Of a stretch of 64,000 bases of DNA, positions 1 to 12,300 are shown piece by piece (positions within the stretch are counted from its first letter, which is position 1; the number at the start of each line of letters is the position of its first letter). Below the pieces are notes generated by a model that worked only from the letters and a program-made list of their open reading frames with translations, searched no databases and was not told the DNA's origin. This DNA is from Solen grandis (Eukaryota; Mollusca; Bivalvia; Adapedonta; Solenidae). The stretch covers positions 36,052,038-36,116,037 of the forward strand of contig CM037782.1 in NCBI GenBank assembly GCA_021229015.1. Direction: 5' to 3'. Made by a program: the position numbers and the translations under genes.

Positions 1-1572
1 TTAAGTGGGGATGAATATTTGATGATTCATTTCTAACAAAAAAAAAGAAAAAAAAAAGATAAAGTATTTTTACAACACCAAATATGTTAAATTTATTTGA
101 GTTCTCAGTAGTTGTCTAACTGGCACTTCATTTTCAAGTCAAACCCCTGTATGTCTCTATCGATCTTCCCTCCTATAAGGTCATGACCTTTAATCGTCTT
201 GTTTTCAAGGAATTACTCTAACGTTCTATAACTGTCGATGTGAAACAGTACTTGGTGTTGTTGCATTCACTTTTAGCAATATCTGGTCGTCAATAGCACA
301 AAGTAAATTGGATTAGATATAAAACTTAAAAAAATAGGTTAGTATAAATTCTTATCCTTCCTGTCTTTTTTCTTTCGTACTTTCTTTTCGTTTTTTAAAT
401 TGTGTTAGTAGCGTGCATAATATCAATCTATGAAAAATGTACAAATGCTATCTCTGAGTACAATATCGCAAATATGTATACATGTATGCGTACGTGCATC
501 ATACGCCGTATGAATATGTCTAAAACTGTGAACTAGTATATAACATGGACGTACCAGACAAAAACATATAAACACAAATACAAATAATTGTATATCAAAT
601 GTTATTGGTGGATTTCTATTTAAATTTTTAACAGAGTAATGTGTCAGTTTATTCATGTGAGCGTGAATATCACAATAAGTAAAACAAATCAACATGATAC
701 AATTGTAAAAATATATAAAAATATGTATATTTATTAAAATTTGAGAATCATTTCCATGTTAATATCTTTTATATTTATCTGAAATGTTATGAACAACAAT
801 TAAAGTAAATGTGATGAAATATGACTGTAACCAAAGTATGGAACTACGTGACAGTATAAACAATAAGTATTATATATTGTACCCAGTTGTTAGTATTACA
901 CAGTTTCAATTCTTTATAGCGCTGTATACTTTAGTGTTGTAACCAAAATAACAGAAAAATATAGATTTTTCTATCCTCTCTATAGGTAACCGCAGATTAT
1001 CATTGTCAATTAAGCAAACTGCAAAGTGACCCTTTAGATTATCAGGTGACTAAACTTCGCTTTTGATTAGAAATGTAACATATAGGTGTTTTTTTAAATG
1101 CCAAAGAAGGAATAACAATTTTTTTTACAATTCCTGAACAAACGTTGTCTTCGATAGTTACCTCCAAGACCACGTGATTGCAGTAGGACATTACATAAAC
1201 CTACAAAAATAAGGTCGTAATTTCTTGAACCGACTTCTTACAAACTAATTTCACCAAAGCGTAACAGGATACATGTAAACAAGTATGCCGCATGTTTATT
1301 CTAGTATACTTACAAATGTTATGGCATGAAATGGATTTGTTGCAATTATCATTAAACATACTTTCTTTGGCCTTCTCAAAGGTGCCTGGCCTTTTCAACG
1401 TTTCTTTCTACAATTGTCGGTATACATTGTAAAAGATAACAAACTTTACCTTATATTTTGCAACATATAAAAAAAGTAATTTATGTTGGTCCCAAGTCAA
1501 CATTGGTTGATGCTGTGAATAAATCCAAGGCTTATGGTATGTTTATTGGAATAATCTGTCTGGGAAGACTGT
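1..1572. other. 3' flank of transporter copy 1, no gene seen
   Basis: AT-rich DNA downstream of the stop codon of the minus-strand transporter gene. The 3' UTR should lie here. Candidate minus-strand AATAAA signals (TTTATT on the plus strand) occur at 1542-1547, 730-735 and 648-653; the first lies only about 26 bases past the stop, so one of the more distal ones may be used. The short open frames here show no recognisable protein features. Confidence 0.5.
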
Positions 1573-1795
1573 TTATAAGCGTTCTTCATATTTGCCATCA
1601 TTAACGTAAGTTTCGTTGATTTGACCCCCGTTCATTTTTGGATGTAAGTGAATACCATTGACGTCAACAGCTTGTTCTTCAACTTCCTGTGCTCGTTCTC
1701 TATCGAACTCCTCAAGGTCTGCATGTGAAAGGTGTTCTACAATCCCAGCACCGAACGAGTCGCCTAACACGTTGATTGCCGTGCGGAACCGATCC
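1573..1795 (-). CDS. EAAT: Transporter copy 1, exon 9 (TM8, C-terminus, stop)
   Basis: The exon begins after CAACAG and reads [20 protein letters not shown] followed by a hydrophilic, acid-rich cytoplasmic tail ending in EERL, with TAA at 1573-1575. The first arginine-containing motif is the acidic-substrate determinant of EAATs. The tail diverges from copy 2 except for the final EERL. Confidence 0.93.
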
Positions 1796-4700
1796 CTGTT
1801 GTGGAAAAAAAAAGATGCATATGCAAATCAGTTGTTCGATTACATATCTTAAGTATTTGATGAACAACCTACTTGCATGAAATGGTCCATACATATTTTG
1901 ATAACCATGCATATGTTAGTTTGCATATTTGCATTGTTTAGATTCTTGCTACTCTATCACATAATCGTATAAAGTTACCACTACTTCTAATATTCAACTG
2001 GTTTAAGTATTTACATTTAAGATTAAATAACAAATTGCTCGCTTACAGGAACCAATCAATGGCAAGGATGAGTGTGACATCTTCTGTAGGCAGTCCCACC
2101 GCTGTCAGCACAATTGTCATGGTAACCAGGCCGGCGGACGGGATGCCGGCGGCGCCAATAGCGGCAGCCGTAGCTGTCAGACTGAAAACCAATGTAAAAT
2201 AATAAGTGATTGAAGATCAACTATTTCTTCCTATCTGACATTTACAATACAAGAATAAGCCATGGAATAATTACATTTGTTTCTTTTACGAACGTAGAAA
2301 TATGGCCAGACATATCCTTTATCCACAACTGAATCTAAAATGAAATGTTCATGACAGGCCTTTCAATGTTATATTTGACAGTTCTGTCTTATACAACCTC
2401 TGAAAAATTCAGGTTTCTTTACAAGACGTTAATTCAACCATATATATAAATATAATTTCGAATATAATACAAACAAAATGGAAAGACGACAGTCTGATTT
2501 ACAACATGTGTTGAATGATTGCTGTTTCCATATGCATACAATCTTTTGCTCGAAAACCTGTTATTCTGGTACTTACATTATTATATCCCTTTTTTTTCTG
2601 TGCATAAATTTAGGACTAATCACCTTCCGAACTCGACATATGACTTTTAACTTACCTGACTGTAATGACCTCTCCAACATTGAGATTGACATTGTTAACT
2701 TGAGCAATAAAGATGGCGGCCACCGCCTCGTACAACGCCGTGCCATCCATGTTGACTGTGGCACCGATGGGGGCTACAAACTTGGCCACACGGATATCTA
2801 TGTTGTTGCGGTGTTCTAAACACTCCATTGTGACGGGAAGGGTGGCAGAACTGTTAAAGGATTGATTGTTTTCATTTAACACATTTTTGCACATTTAGGT
2901 AAATCACTTACATACATTAGCAGTTCTTTAATTAGCCTTCACCGGTTTTTAACACTTTGCTTCATACAGACATGTACGTCTTGACGCTTTGGCAAAAAGA
3001 GCAGATCCAGATCCATATCCAGATCAGACATCTTCTGCTTTGTTTGCTCATTTATCTGCACTAAGAAGAAAAGTCGATTGTTTTATTTACCTTTAAAGTT
3101 AAATAAATGAATATTCATCATGTCATTAATATGTACATGAATATTCATAAGGTAAAGGGTAATTTATTCTACGATTCGATGATTTATACTGTTCTCTAAT
3201 AAGTGTGTTTTGATTTTCAGTCATGAAGTCTTAGAATAAATCTTCTATAAACTGAAACTGCGTATAGCTTTCTCGATACATTTACGTATATATGTATATG
3301 TTAAAAATAGGATCACAACTTGCCTGCAGGGTAAACCATTACAGTTTCAGTTTCGTCACTAAATTAATACACTAGTCAAAATTGGCTAAGAATATAAGAA
3401 CTTAGATGATATAATAAAATGATTGAAACATATTGCCCAAAACAATCAAAGCATTCAACTAAAACTATCACTGATGGTGATTCAAGTAAATAGGATTTCA
3501 CTTAGTGAATTTAGCAAATTAGGAGTAGTACAAAAGTCTATATGACAACGGCGTGTACAACTTAAGTTACCTAGACGCGGTTCCCCAAGCTGTCAACAGG
3601 GCTTTCAACATCCCGTACATAAACCGAAGGGGATTCTTCCGGGTAGCGATGAGATAGACCAGCGGCAACACGATAAACCCGTGCGTGAAGAGCCCCACGA
3701 GAACAGTCAGCATGTAGTAGGCGAGCTGCACGAACACCGTGGATGGATCCTCCATCTCGATCAACTTGGTAGCCACGAGGAAGATGATACCGATCGGGGA
3801 GTACCTGCAATGAACAAGTTTTCTTTCTTTCTCTAATGCAATAGCACAACATGCGACATGTAGTCTCAGTTACTAAATTCCAGCTGATATTCAGTGACAA
3901 CTAATTACAGCTAAGACGAAATACTATTTCAGTTACTTCCTCATTTAAATATTATCGGGTTCTTTTTCAGTAACAAATTTTGTCTAGAACCTAATATAGC
4001 TACCATTTCAGTGTCTGATCATTTTTTTTTTAAACACAAGATACCTTATTCAGATACAAACTTTCTCGGGCAAAAAAAACAAACAAACGAACACAAACTT
4101 TACGGGCTGATATTTTAACTACTAAACGAAAGAGAATTATACCAGATGACCAGCATGGTGAGTTTCATGGTGGCCTGGTGGAGAGCCTCGAAGAAGTCCA
4201 GGAGAGGTTTTCCGGCAGCGCCCATGGTGGAAATCACACCCCCAAGGAATACAGAGAAAACCACAATTCCGAGTACATTCATCCCATCGGATTTAGTAAC
4301 TTTTGGACTGTCGCTGGTCCGATTTTCCATGGCTGTATCAGATGAGACATTGAAGACTGAGTTTATCACTTTTAGTACATTTGTATATCAACCAATGTCT
4401 CTGGTTATTCAAGTCCAAAATTTTAGACGTATCGCTGGACTTGAAGCTTACTTTTGAATTTATCCAATCCAGACTACGCCTGAAGTCTCAACGTCAAAAT
4501 ACGTAGCAAATTAGTCAGATTACATGTACAAAATGGCCACCAATTTAAACGATAACGTGGGTTACCGTATTCCAAGCACTATTTCAGCTAATGTTAGTTA
4601 CATTTCAATTCTCTGTAAAGAAATACATTGTCTGAGTATCTCAAGAGTTTTTTTACCACCTTCACGTAAAGTTAGGTGTTAAATCTGACCTAAATTGAGT

Positions 4701-7700
4701 CGTTCTTACGTTTAGAAATATAAAATGCCAAAAACAAAAATCAGAATAATGAACATAAGTTGTTGTTTTTTTTATCACAAAGGACTCTGGTTAAGCTTGT
4801 ACCGTCATTGACGGCCGAGTAGTTAAAGCGTTCCCTTCGGGAGCGGGAGCCCTACCCGCGACATACCAAAGTCATAAAAATGGTAATGATATAGCTCTCT
4901 TGCTTTGCACTCAGCATACAATGGTAGATCCAGGACTGGCTGGCCCGGTGTCAGGATAATGTGACTGGGTGTGGTATTATGCCACATGTCTACTGCGTCA
5001 TACTGCAGTGTGGCAGCACTATATCTGTCAATCTGACTTAAGCCATCTCCTATATACACTACGCTACATACCGTAGTGAGATTGTGTGCTTCAGTCAGAT
5101 TGTATATCTGTCTGTTTCAAGTAGACAAAGTCTCCAAATGACCGACATACTGTCGGTGGGCCGTTAAACCAAACAAACAACAAAAATGGTGCGATACTCC
5201 AAATATCAAACTGAACCTTGGGATTTTCATAGATTATATTCTTTACTATTTTTCATTTCTAAGATCGTATTTAAATTAACCAGATTTAAGTTGAATTAAA
5301 CTTGTGAAAGGCATTTTAGATCTAATATTTCATAACTATCATACTGGAGTTTATTCACATTCGCGTCGTTTATACAAGACGTTCTAATTTGTACTCGGTC
5401 ACAACTTAATAGGTCAATATTTTTAGAATTAGAACCCCCCAAAAAAAAATCTGTAACTGAACTACCTAGTGTGAAATAATGTTTATTGATTCTATTTCGT
5501 ATTTAAAAATGATATCATTTGAATGTCGTCAGTACTTTTTTCCTCGGTGGTGTATATACATGTATATACTTATGAATTGCATTACCTTAGAGGGAGACAA
5601 CCTGGTGAATAATACCGGTATCAATTAACCAACTAGTGTCTCTTGGGTTTACTGCATACCCATTTCTATGTTAATTACCCATGTAAATAGCTATGAAATA
5701 GATAAAACAAAACATATACAAATTACAGAAGAATTTCTTACGTTGAGTGGCATTTTCCGGTAAGCCAGTTCTGTTCCAGGGCTCAAGTGGTACTTTAAAT
5801 TCAAAATCACCAACGACCGTTGTTTGCTAAAGTGAAAAATGCGAGTAAATTCATAAAAAGTAAGAAACAATAAAAAAAAAAAAAAAAAAGTCCGTCTCTT
5901 AATATATGTGCCAAATTACAGTTTAACGTGTTAAGCCAATTTCCGAAATAAAAAAAAAAAAAAAAAATTTTTATCAAACATTTGCATACAACCGTACTGA
6001 GCAGTCACATTCTGTAATATTAGGTATTTGTTGGCTAAAGCGCAGTAGCTCAGTGTTAGAGTGTCCGCTTTGCGTTCGGGAGGTCTGGAGTTCGAATCCC
6101 AGTCGGCGCACTTCCTACGGTGGCCGCGTCAAACCAAAGACGTATAATGCAGCCTTGCCTGGCATTCGGCAAAATGGGTTTGCTCGGAGAATTCAGTACT
6201 GGATCAACACGTGTGTAATCCTTAACTGTAGGGTCTAAAATATGGCCATTATAATCTGAAAAATGATTGCTAGACATTAACATGCAAGACGTAGAAGAAC
6301 AAGACAGGTTTTGTGAAATCATTTCCGGTGGTATCTACTTTACTTCTGTTTACTTCTATCTACCTCACACATGTACTATACCTATCTACATCATACATGT
6401 ACTATACCTATCTACATCACACATGTACTATACCTATCTACATCACACATGTACAATACCTATCTAAATCACACATGTACTATACCTATCTACATCACAC
6501 ATGTACTATACCTATCTACATCACACATATACAATACCTATCTAAATCACACATGTACTAAACCTATCTACATCACACATGTACTAAACCTATCTAAATC
6601 ACACATGTACTAAACCTATATACATCACACATGTACTACTATACCTATCTACATCACACATGTACTATACCTATCTACATCATACATGTACTATACCTAT
6701 CTACCTCACACATGTACTATACCTATCTACATCACACATGTACTATACCTATCTACATCACACATGTACTATACCTATCTACATCACATATGTAATATAC
6801 CTATCTACCTCACACATGTACTATACCTATCTACCTCACACATGTACTATACCTATCTACCTCACACATGTACTATACCTATCTACCTCACACATGTACT
6901 ATACCTATCTACCTCACACATGTACTATACCTATCTACCTCACACATGTACTATACCTATCTACATCACACATGTACTATACCTATCTACATCACACATG
7001 TACTATACCTATCTACATCACACATGTACTATACCTATCTACATCATACATGTACTATACCTATCTACATCATACATGTACTATACCTATCTACATCACA
7101 CATGTACTATACCTATCTACATCATACATGTACTATACCTATCTACATCACACATGTACTATACCTATCTACATCATACATGTACTATACCTATCTACAT
7201 CACACATGTACTATACCTATCTACATCACACATGTACTATACCTATCTACATCATACATGTACTATACCTATCTACATCATACATGTACTATACCTATCT
7301 ACATCACACATGTACTATACCTATCTACATCATACATGTACTATACCTATCTACATCACACATGTACTATACCTATCTACATCATACATGTACTATACCT
7401 ATCTACATCAGACATGTACTATACCTATCTACATCATACATGTGCTATACCTATCTACATCACACATGTACTATACCTATCTACATCACACATGTACTAT
7501 ACCTATCTACATCATACATGTACTATACCTATCTACATCACACATATACTACCTATCTACCATAAATTCACATCTATCTTTCGTCCTCATTCATTATCTT
7601 TATACTCATGTTTACATCTACCTCATATTTTCACATTTACATGTACATATTTTTCAAGAGCGGACATTATCAGGAACTGTTATATAAATGACGATACTTT

Positions 7701-9345
7701 GTTGACGCATATAATAATGAAAATCGTATAAGATAATGAATTTAGAGTCCTTATCTAAACTAAAGAAAGAAAATTTAGCATGTAAAATAAAACGTACAAA
7801 AATAACAAACATCAAATACATGCATACTATTTCGAAGATGAAGATTACATTAACTCTTTTCAATTGTAATTAGTTTAAATTAAAACGCTGTTAAAAAAAT
7901 AGAGCTTGTTGTAAACCTCACAATCTTGAACTGTTTTCTTCTCAATTCAGTCAATTATATACCTCCCACATACGGGTTAGTTACTCTTTGTTCTTCAAAT
8001 TTCATTTGGGTATTAATAAATAAACGAGAAATAGAAAATTGTACATCTAAATAAATAAGTTACAAAAAAAGCTATGCAATAATAGACCTTAAATTGCACG
8101 AGCGCCTACCTGATCAGATCAAACAAAGCTTCCAGTGGCTCTTGTTCTTTTGACTTTCCGGCTCTGTCGATAGAATCACCCTTGTTTCCCGGCTGTATAA
8201 CCAACACAAACACGATGCCGAGAACCACAGCTGAAAAAGTGGTGGTCAGGTAGTACACAATCGCCCTTAGACCCATTCGACCTATGAAAAATAGTTATGT
8301 TTCAAATGTTAATAAAAACAACATATAAAGATACAGTAATGTTGCAATATTTACCGAGCATCCGACCTAATCCAAAGTATATTCCGACCTATATTCTTAG
8401 CCCCGGGCCGGGAAACAGTATAACATCATTCTCGACATCAGAATATGTTTTAACCGTTTGTCGGCGATTTCAAAACTATTTGAAATGTGTTAATGTACAT
8501 TGCAAGTAAGATTTCTATACAGATAGAAACGTTTGCCTTATATTTTTGATTTTGCGCTCTCAAGACTGGTGGGAAAATAACATGTTTCACCTAAAACAAC
8601 GAATATAGTATCTGAATATTCAAGCTGTTATTGTTCTGGATTCAAGTTATTCAACTAAGTTCACGATATTCAATTTAATTAAATCACCTATCCTAACCAT
8701 TACCCTGTTCAATTCCTATACTTTTAGGTTTGAATGTGAAATATAAAATCATGTTTGAACTAGGGAGTACTCGGAACAGGCGTGGCATTGTGGGAATCTC
8801 TCCACGAATTATTGGCATTTAACTGCATGTAACATGTAGATGGAGTCATGATATGGTCGCATAATTATGGTCGTTTGAGTTGCCTTAAATAGTTTGCAAG
8901 CATCCTTTACTGATAAACGTAAACTGGACAATAACTGTGATTGTTATGCTGGCCAACGCGACTATCTTGGTAGAGCAAACTTCCCAAACCTTAAAAGGTA
9001 TACATACTACTATGTAAGGAGAGAAAAAGGGGAAATAATTGGGGGAAAAAATGTCCAGCACCACCTACCGGATGCTTTTGCGTTGAGCGAGGCCAGTGAC
9101 GAGATGATGCTGGACACGATGAGCGGGAGGATCAACATCTTCAGCATGTTCATGAGCAGGTCCCCCGGGAACCTCAGGTAGAAGATCTTCCTCTTCTGCC
9201 AGAATTCCCATCCCTCCAGCTGCCGCACCGTGAGCCCCACGATGATGCCGATAGTCAGGGCAAGCACCATGAAGACGATGATGAGATTGTCCATCACAAT
9301 AACCTTCATCCTGGACCCGAAACTTCGCTGGCCACCCCTCGCCAT
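1573..9345 (-). CDS. EAAT: Excitatory amino acid transporter (SLC1 family), tandem copy 1, split gene
   Basis: This gene encodes a plasma-membrane transporter expected to co-import glutamate or aspartate with Na+ and H+ and counter-transport K+. Coding exons read on the minus strand are 9345-9069, 8281-8110, (one unfound exon), 5826-5742, 4332-4143, 3804-3571, 2850-2656, 2181-2047 and 1795-1573, all with GT-AG borders. The found exons sum to 1511 nt; adding a 43-nt exon like the one in the paralogue restores the frame and gives about 517 residues, normal for EAATs. Family marks seen are the TM1-TM2 block in exon 1, SSSATLPVT in hairpin 1, NMDGT in TM7, [16 protein letters not shown] in hairpin 2, and DRFRT in TM8. 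The last carries the arginine that binds the acidic side chain in EAATs and is replaced in ASCT neutral transporters. The start at 9345 follows a likely 3' splice site at 9384-9383, so a 5' UTR exon probably lies upstream. Transporter identity is firm; the exact EAAT subtype is not. Confidence 0.93.
2047..2181 (-). CDS. EAAT: Transporter copy 1, exon 8 (hairpin 2)
   Basis: This 135-nt exon encodes [20 protein letters not shown], the extracellular-gate hairpin 2, and ends LILAIDWFL at the start of TM8, in phase 2 at CCT|GTAAGC. Confidence 0.94.
2656..2850 (-). CDS. EAAT: Transporter copy 1, exon 7 (hairpin 1, TM7 NMDGT)
   Basis: This 195-nt exon encodes [20 protein letters not shown], then [18 protein letters not shown] and [10 protein letters not shown], the most conserved EAAT core that builds the Na+ and substrate sites. 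Positions 2698-2798 are nearly identical in DNA to 24241-24341 of copy 2. Confidence 0.95.
3571..3804 (-). CDS. EAAT: Transporter copy 1, exon 6 (TM6, start of hairpin 1)
   Basis: This 234-nt exon reads [20 protein letters not shown], then a long hydrophobic TM6 and LLTAWGTAS entering hairpin 1. It ends in phase 2 within the first serine of the serine-rich loop. The paralogue exon 24983-25216 has the same length. Confidence 0.93.
   Translation of the reverse strand, partial: VLPDRYHLPRGYQVDRDGGSIHGVRAARLLHADCSRGALHARVYRVAAGLSHRYPEESPSVYVRDVESPVDSLGNRV
4143..4332 (-). CDS. EAAT: Transporter copy 1, exon 5 (TM4-TM5)
   Basis: This 190-nt exon starts after GATACAG and reads [20 protein letters not shown], then the [11 protein letters not shown] membrane segment and KLTMLVIW. 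It ends in phase 2 inside the tryptophan codon, exactly as the 190-nt exon at 26868-27057 does. Confidence 0.92.
4803..5180 (+). mobile_element. tRNA-derived SINE (family A) in an intron of copy 1
   Basis: A degraded tRNA-like head (GGCCGAGTAGTTAAAGCG, A-box-like) is followed by a body shared with six other copies here (GTGTGGCAGCACTATATCTG) and a 3' end reading ACTGTCGGTGGGCCGTTAAA, then a CAAACAAACAA tail. It lies antisense to the transporter, in the intron between exons 4 and 5. Confidence 0.8.
5742..5826 (-). CDS. EAAT: Transporter copy 1, exon 4 (variable extracellular loop)
   Basis: This 85-nt exon, phase 0 to phase 1, follows a CACTTTAG acceptor and ends at a GTAAGA donor. It encodes [20 protein letters not shown] followed by GLPENATQ. 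It is the glycosylated outer loop between TM3 and TM4 and carries two N-glycosylation sequons, NRT and NAT. Assignment rests on position, phase and the shared QTT start with 28119-28233. Confidence 0.8.
6040..6240 (+). mobile_element. tRNA-like SINE head with unique tail
   Basis: Positions 6040-6110 have an A box (TAGCTCAGTGTTAGAG) and a B box (GAGTTCGAATCCC). They fold as an imperfect cloverleaf with a partly paired acceptor stem (GCGC with GCGC). The stem mismatches, the poor anticodon arm and the continuing SINE-like body argue for a tRNA-derived SINE rather than a working tRNA gene. The 3' boundary near 6240 is approximate. Confidence 0.6.
6363..7562. repeat. 26-bp minisatellite in an intron of copy 1, about 46 units
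   Basis: The unit is 26 bp, of the form CATGTACTATACC plus TATCTACATCACA. Copies are highly alike. Variants fall in blocks: a run of CTACCTCACA units around 6786-6960 and alternating CATCATA/CATCACA units from about 7040 to 7540. Because 26 is not a multiple of 3 and the unit lacks stops, all three plus frames stay open for hundreds of codons; these are artefacts. The array sits antisense in the intron that should also hold the missing exon 3. Confidence 0.97.
8110..8281 (-). CDS. EAAT: Transporter copy 1, exon 2 (TM3)
   Basis: The exon starts in phase 1 after CATAG and reads [20 protein letters not shown], completing TM3, then a hydrophilic stretch ending [10 protein letters not shown]. It stops in phase 2 at a CAG|GTAGG donor. 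It matches exon 31336-31510 of the paralogue. Confidence 0.92.
9069..9345 (-). CDS. EAAT: Transporter copy 1, exon 1 (start, TM1, TM2)
   Basis: The exon opens with [14 protein letters not shown] and runs through TM1 and the [20 protein letters not shown] loop into TM2, ending in phase 1 within the ASG codons at a G|GTAGGT donor. The same loop motif is in the paralogue at 31871-32135. An upstream AG at 9384-9383 suggests that the transcribed exon begins at 9382. Confidence 0.92.
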
Positions 9346-9385
9346 CTTGTCTCGTTCTCACAAAGTTTTAAAAGCTGGGTCTCTG

Positions 9386-12300
9386 AAATATTTTTTATGA
9401 GAAAGATAGTCACTGTGTGTTTCGATCAAGACAAATACTGTACTTGAGTCTGAACATGACTTGATATATAAAGTATAACATCGTTCTGCATGTTTATTTT
9501 CCGTAAACAGTTATTCTCCAATATTCAAACAGAGTCATTAGAACGTTGCTTTCTGTTGCATAAGAATAAAATGAAAATGGATGTCTGAATCTGTCAACGC
9601 TTGCTTTATAATATCTCTAGGCAAATACAGCATTTAATACATATTTCATATAATCGAGAAAATAAATATCCATTTAATCAAAGTAATGTGACTTTGTATA
9701 AGTTTGACTTATTTTGGGTCGCTCATACGTTGATAAGAAGATATTGCATTGCATTTTTTTTCGTGTTTTTGATGTTTTTTTATTGTTGTTATTTTTTTTG
9801 TGGATAAAAAATGAAGAAAAGATAGCACTGACTAATGATAAATATGACACCCACGTTGAAAAATGGAAAGTAATAAATTTATTCTTCAACACAAAATATA
9901 TAAAACACATTCAACCATAACATCCCCTCCTTTACTTTTTTATCATAATACACCTTACACTTTGATATTTTGTTTCAAGACGTATGATTTTTTTTGGTTT
10001 TGTGTAGGTTTTTTTTTGGTTTTGTGAAGGTTTTTTTTTCTAACACTGAAAATGTCAAGATGATTTTTGTTTCTTCTATTCGTAATAAACTTATGAACGT
10101 TTGTATAGAATTGTGTCATTCTTTATGAATTGTTATTCTGTTCTGTTTTCTGTGACATTTTAAAGGAACTCCCTGTCTCTCCCAAGCACGCAAATTTAAG
10201 CATGACAACTCAACCTATTTGCATTTCTCTATTTGCAGTCACGAATATATTTACCCTTCCAAAGATTTTAAACCACAAAATTATATGTAAATATGAAAAC
10301 AGTCTCCCACACTGCAATATTATTTGTTATTACCTAATATTCAAAGCAGAAACTTTGTCGTACCTGGATAAGAAATTATGTGTAAGGTTTTACTTCCTTT
10401 CAGATAATACTGACAGATCCTTTTCTGTCAACATAAACCTATTCATCCAAATATAATTTACCTTGAGTAGATCTACCCCACTATTGTATAGCCTTCGTTA
10501 TGATTTCAACGACTGATAAAAAATCCCTCATACTGAGCATGTCTCTCTCTCTCTCTCCCCCCCCCCCCCCTTAAAACATTGAATGAAATAAGGTGTTTTA
10601 ATTTTTCTTGTCCTTTTGATATAAGTTGTATTTCCACCGCCTAACTCTTTTGAGATTTTGAGAACCCTAACCCTAACCCATAAAAGCAATGGTTACATAT
10701 GACGAGAAGGTTAGTCACTATCGTGAACGGAAGGTCATGGTCACATGACCTTTTGTCCAGCTAATTACTGTATAACTATCAGACTCATGATTTACTTGAC
10801 ATGCAGGTTTCAGGTTGGTTACCGGGAAAACATAAAGATTTTAAGCTGTGATGCAGTGTTTACATCATGACAGGTGTAGATAGCTAAGGTGGGTAGGCAA
10901 TGTACCCGGATGTGACCCTGATGTCACAAGCACGGAAAACATCCCTTTATCCTGTGTTTATCTCTATCGAAATTTAAGTGCTGTAAATGTTGACAAACAA
11001 ATACGCACTCATTCACATATATACTCCAATACGTATATAAAATACACAAAACACATATTTATTGTGTGTGTGAGGAGAGAGAGAGAGAGAGAATGAGAGA
11101 GGCGGAGATGTTAAAAACAATCATATTCGTTTAACGAATTGACAATGTTATATTCTCACTTTTTATATTCCCACCGGTTTACGATACTTAGGAATTGTTA
11201 CGAGTTATTAACGGATGCTTGCGATTCACTACGTTTTTGCTATCCGTAAGGATTCGTAAGAAAATAACCGTTAATGTGATGGGGTATAACATTCAATGTA
11301 TTGTAAAAAAATAATGTAGAAAGCACTTGAGTATAAATTAAATTTCAACGGAAAAAATAAATAAATACATACATATTTCGAGCATTTCAGATTCTAATAC
11401 ATGCATCTAAAATGAATTTCCATATGTAGTTAAAAGACCGTTTCATAGCCCTTTTCTTTAGTTTCCCCTTAAATACAACTTAAAAGTATAGCATATTAGC
11501 ATACCTGGTATATTGCCTTTTTTCTTTTTCCTAATAATGAATGTGATATTTAGCAACGTAATCCTGAATACGAATCAATTGATAATATGCATAAATTTAT
11601 AACTCAATTGTTCTTACTTTCAATTTGAATATCAACCAGTTCCCTTCTTAACTTCCTAACGTTAAATGTCAAAACGTCGCCACAGTTTATGAATATGGTG
11701 GACCGTGACAGGTGCGGCGAGAATGAGCAAACAAACCCCGCTTTTCTCCTATACCAGTAAATATGTCGAAATGTCGGGGTTCCCTCCCAACTAACTCTAT
11801 GATATATATATCAAAGTTAAGTGCACAAAAATAAGTAAGTACATGAGTTCAGGATGTTAAAACATTGTGTCGTGACGAGTACTGCTGCTGGTTCATTGTG
11901 CAGTCACGTGGAACCATGTGTTTTCTCCCATATAATATATACATTATTATGTATCAGATATGAATTAGATTAATTTTATAGTAGTTTATTTATTACGGGT
12001 AAACTTATATGTGCATTCAAATCATTTATTTAGATTATATGTGGATGTGTTATTTTTCTTCTTTTTTTTTTTCTTCTTTTTTTTTTCTTTTCAATATTAG
12101 TATTTGACTAAATCTAACCAAAGTACACTTCAATGACGTAATGATTGAGTATTTGCAGCGATATTAAAAATGATTAAAGAAGTCCAGGTAAGTTAAAAAA
12201 TAAACATCGTGCTGTTTATGATGCGTTCAACAAAGTTGCGGAAATGAGATGAGGTGATATATTTAGCAAGAGCCATTGTTGGTGTAATAATCAGCGTGAT

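Noticed and set aside
6040..6110. A functional tRNA gene
   Set aside because: The acceptor stem has mismatches, the anticodon stem is poor, and the sequence continues into a SINE-like body.
7654..7690. VPDNVRS on the minus strand as the missing exon 3 of copy 1
   Set aside because: The resemblance to FPDNII is short, the frame hits a stop at once, and the nearby AG acceptor gives the wrong phase. No donor follows.
6371..7731. Three overlapping long plus-strand open frames (287-333 codons) of [16 protein letters not shown] repeats
   Set aside because: They are three readings of the same 26-bp array. The unit has no stop and its length is not a multiple of 3; there is no independent coding signal, and it lies antisense in an intron.
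8894..9181. Plus-strand open frame opposite transporter exon 1
   Set aside because: An antisense shadow of exon 1; the minus-strand reading matches the EAAT family.
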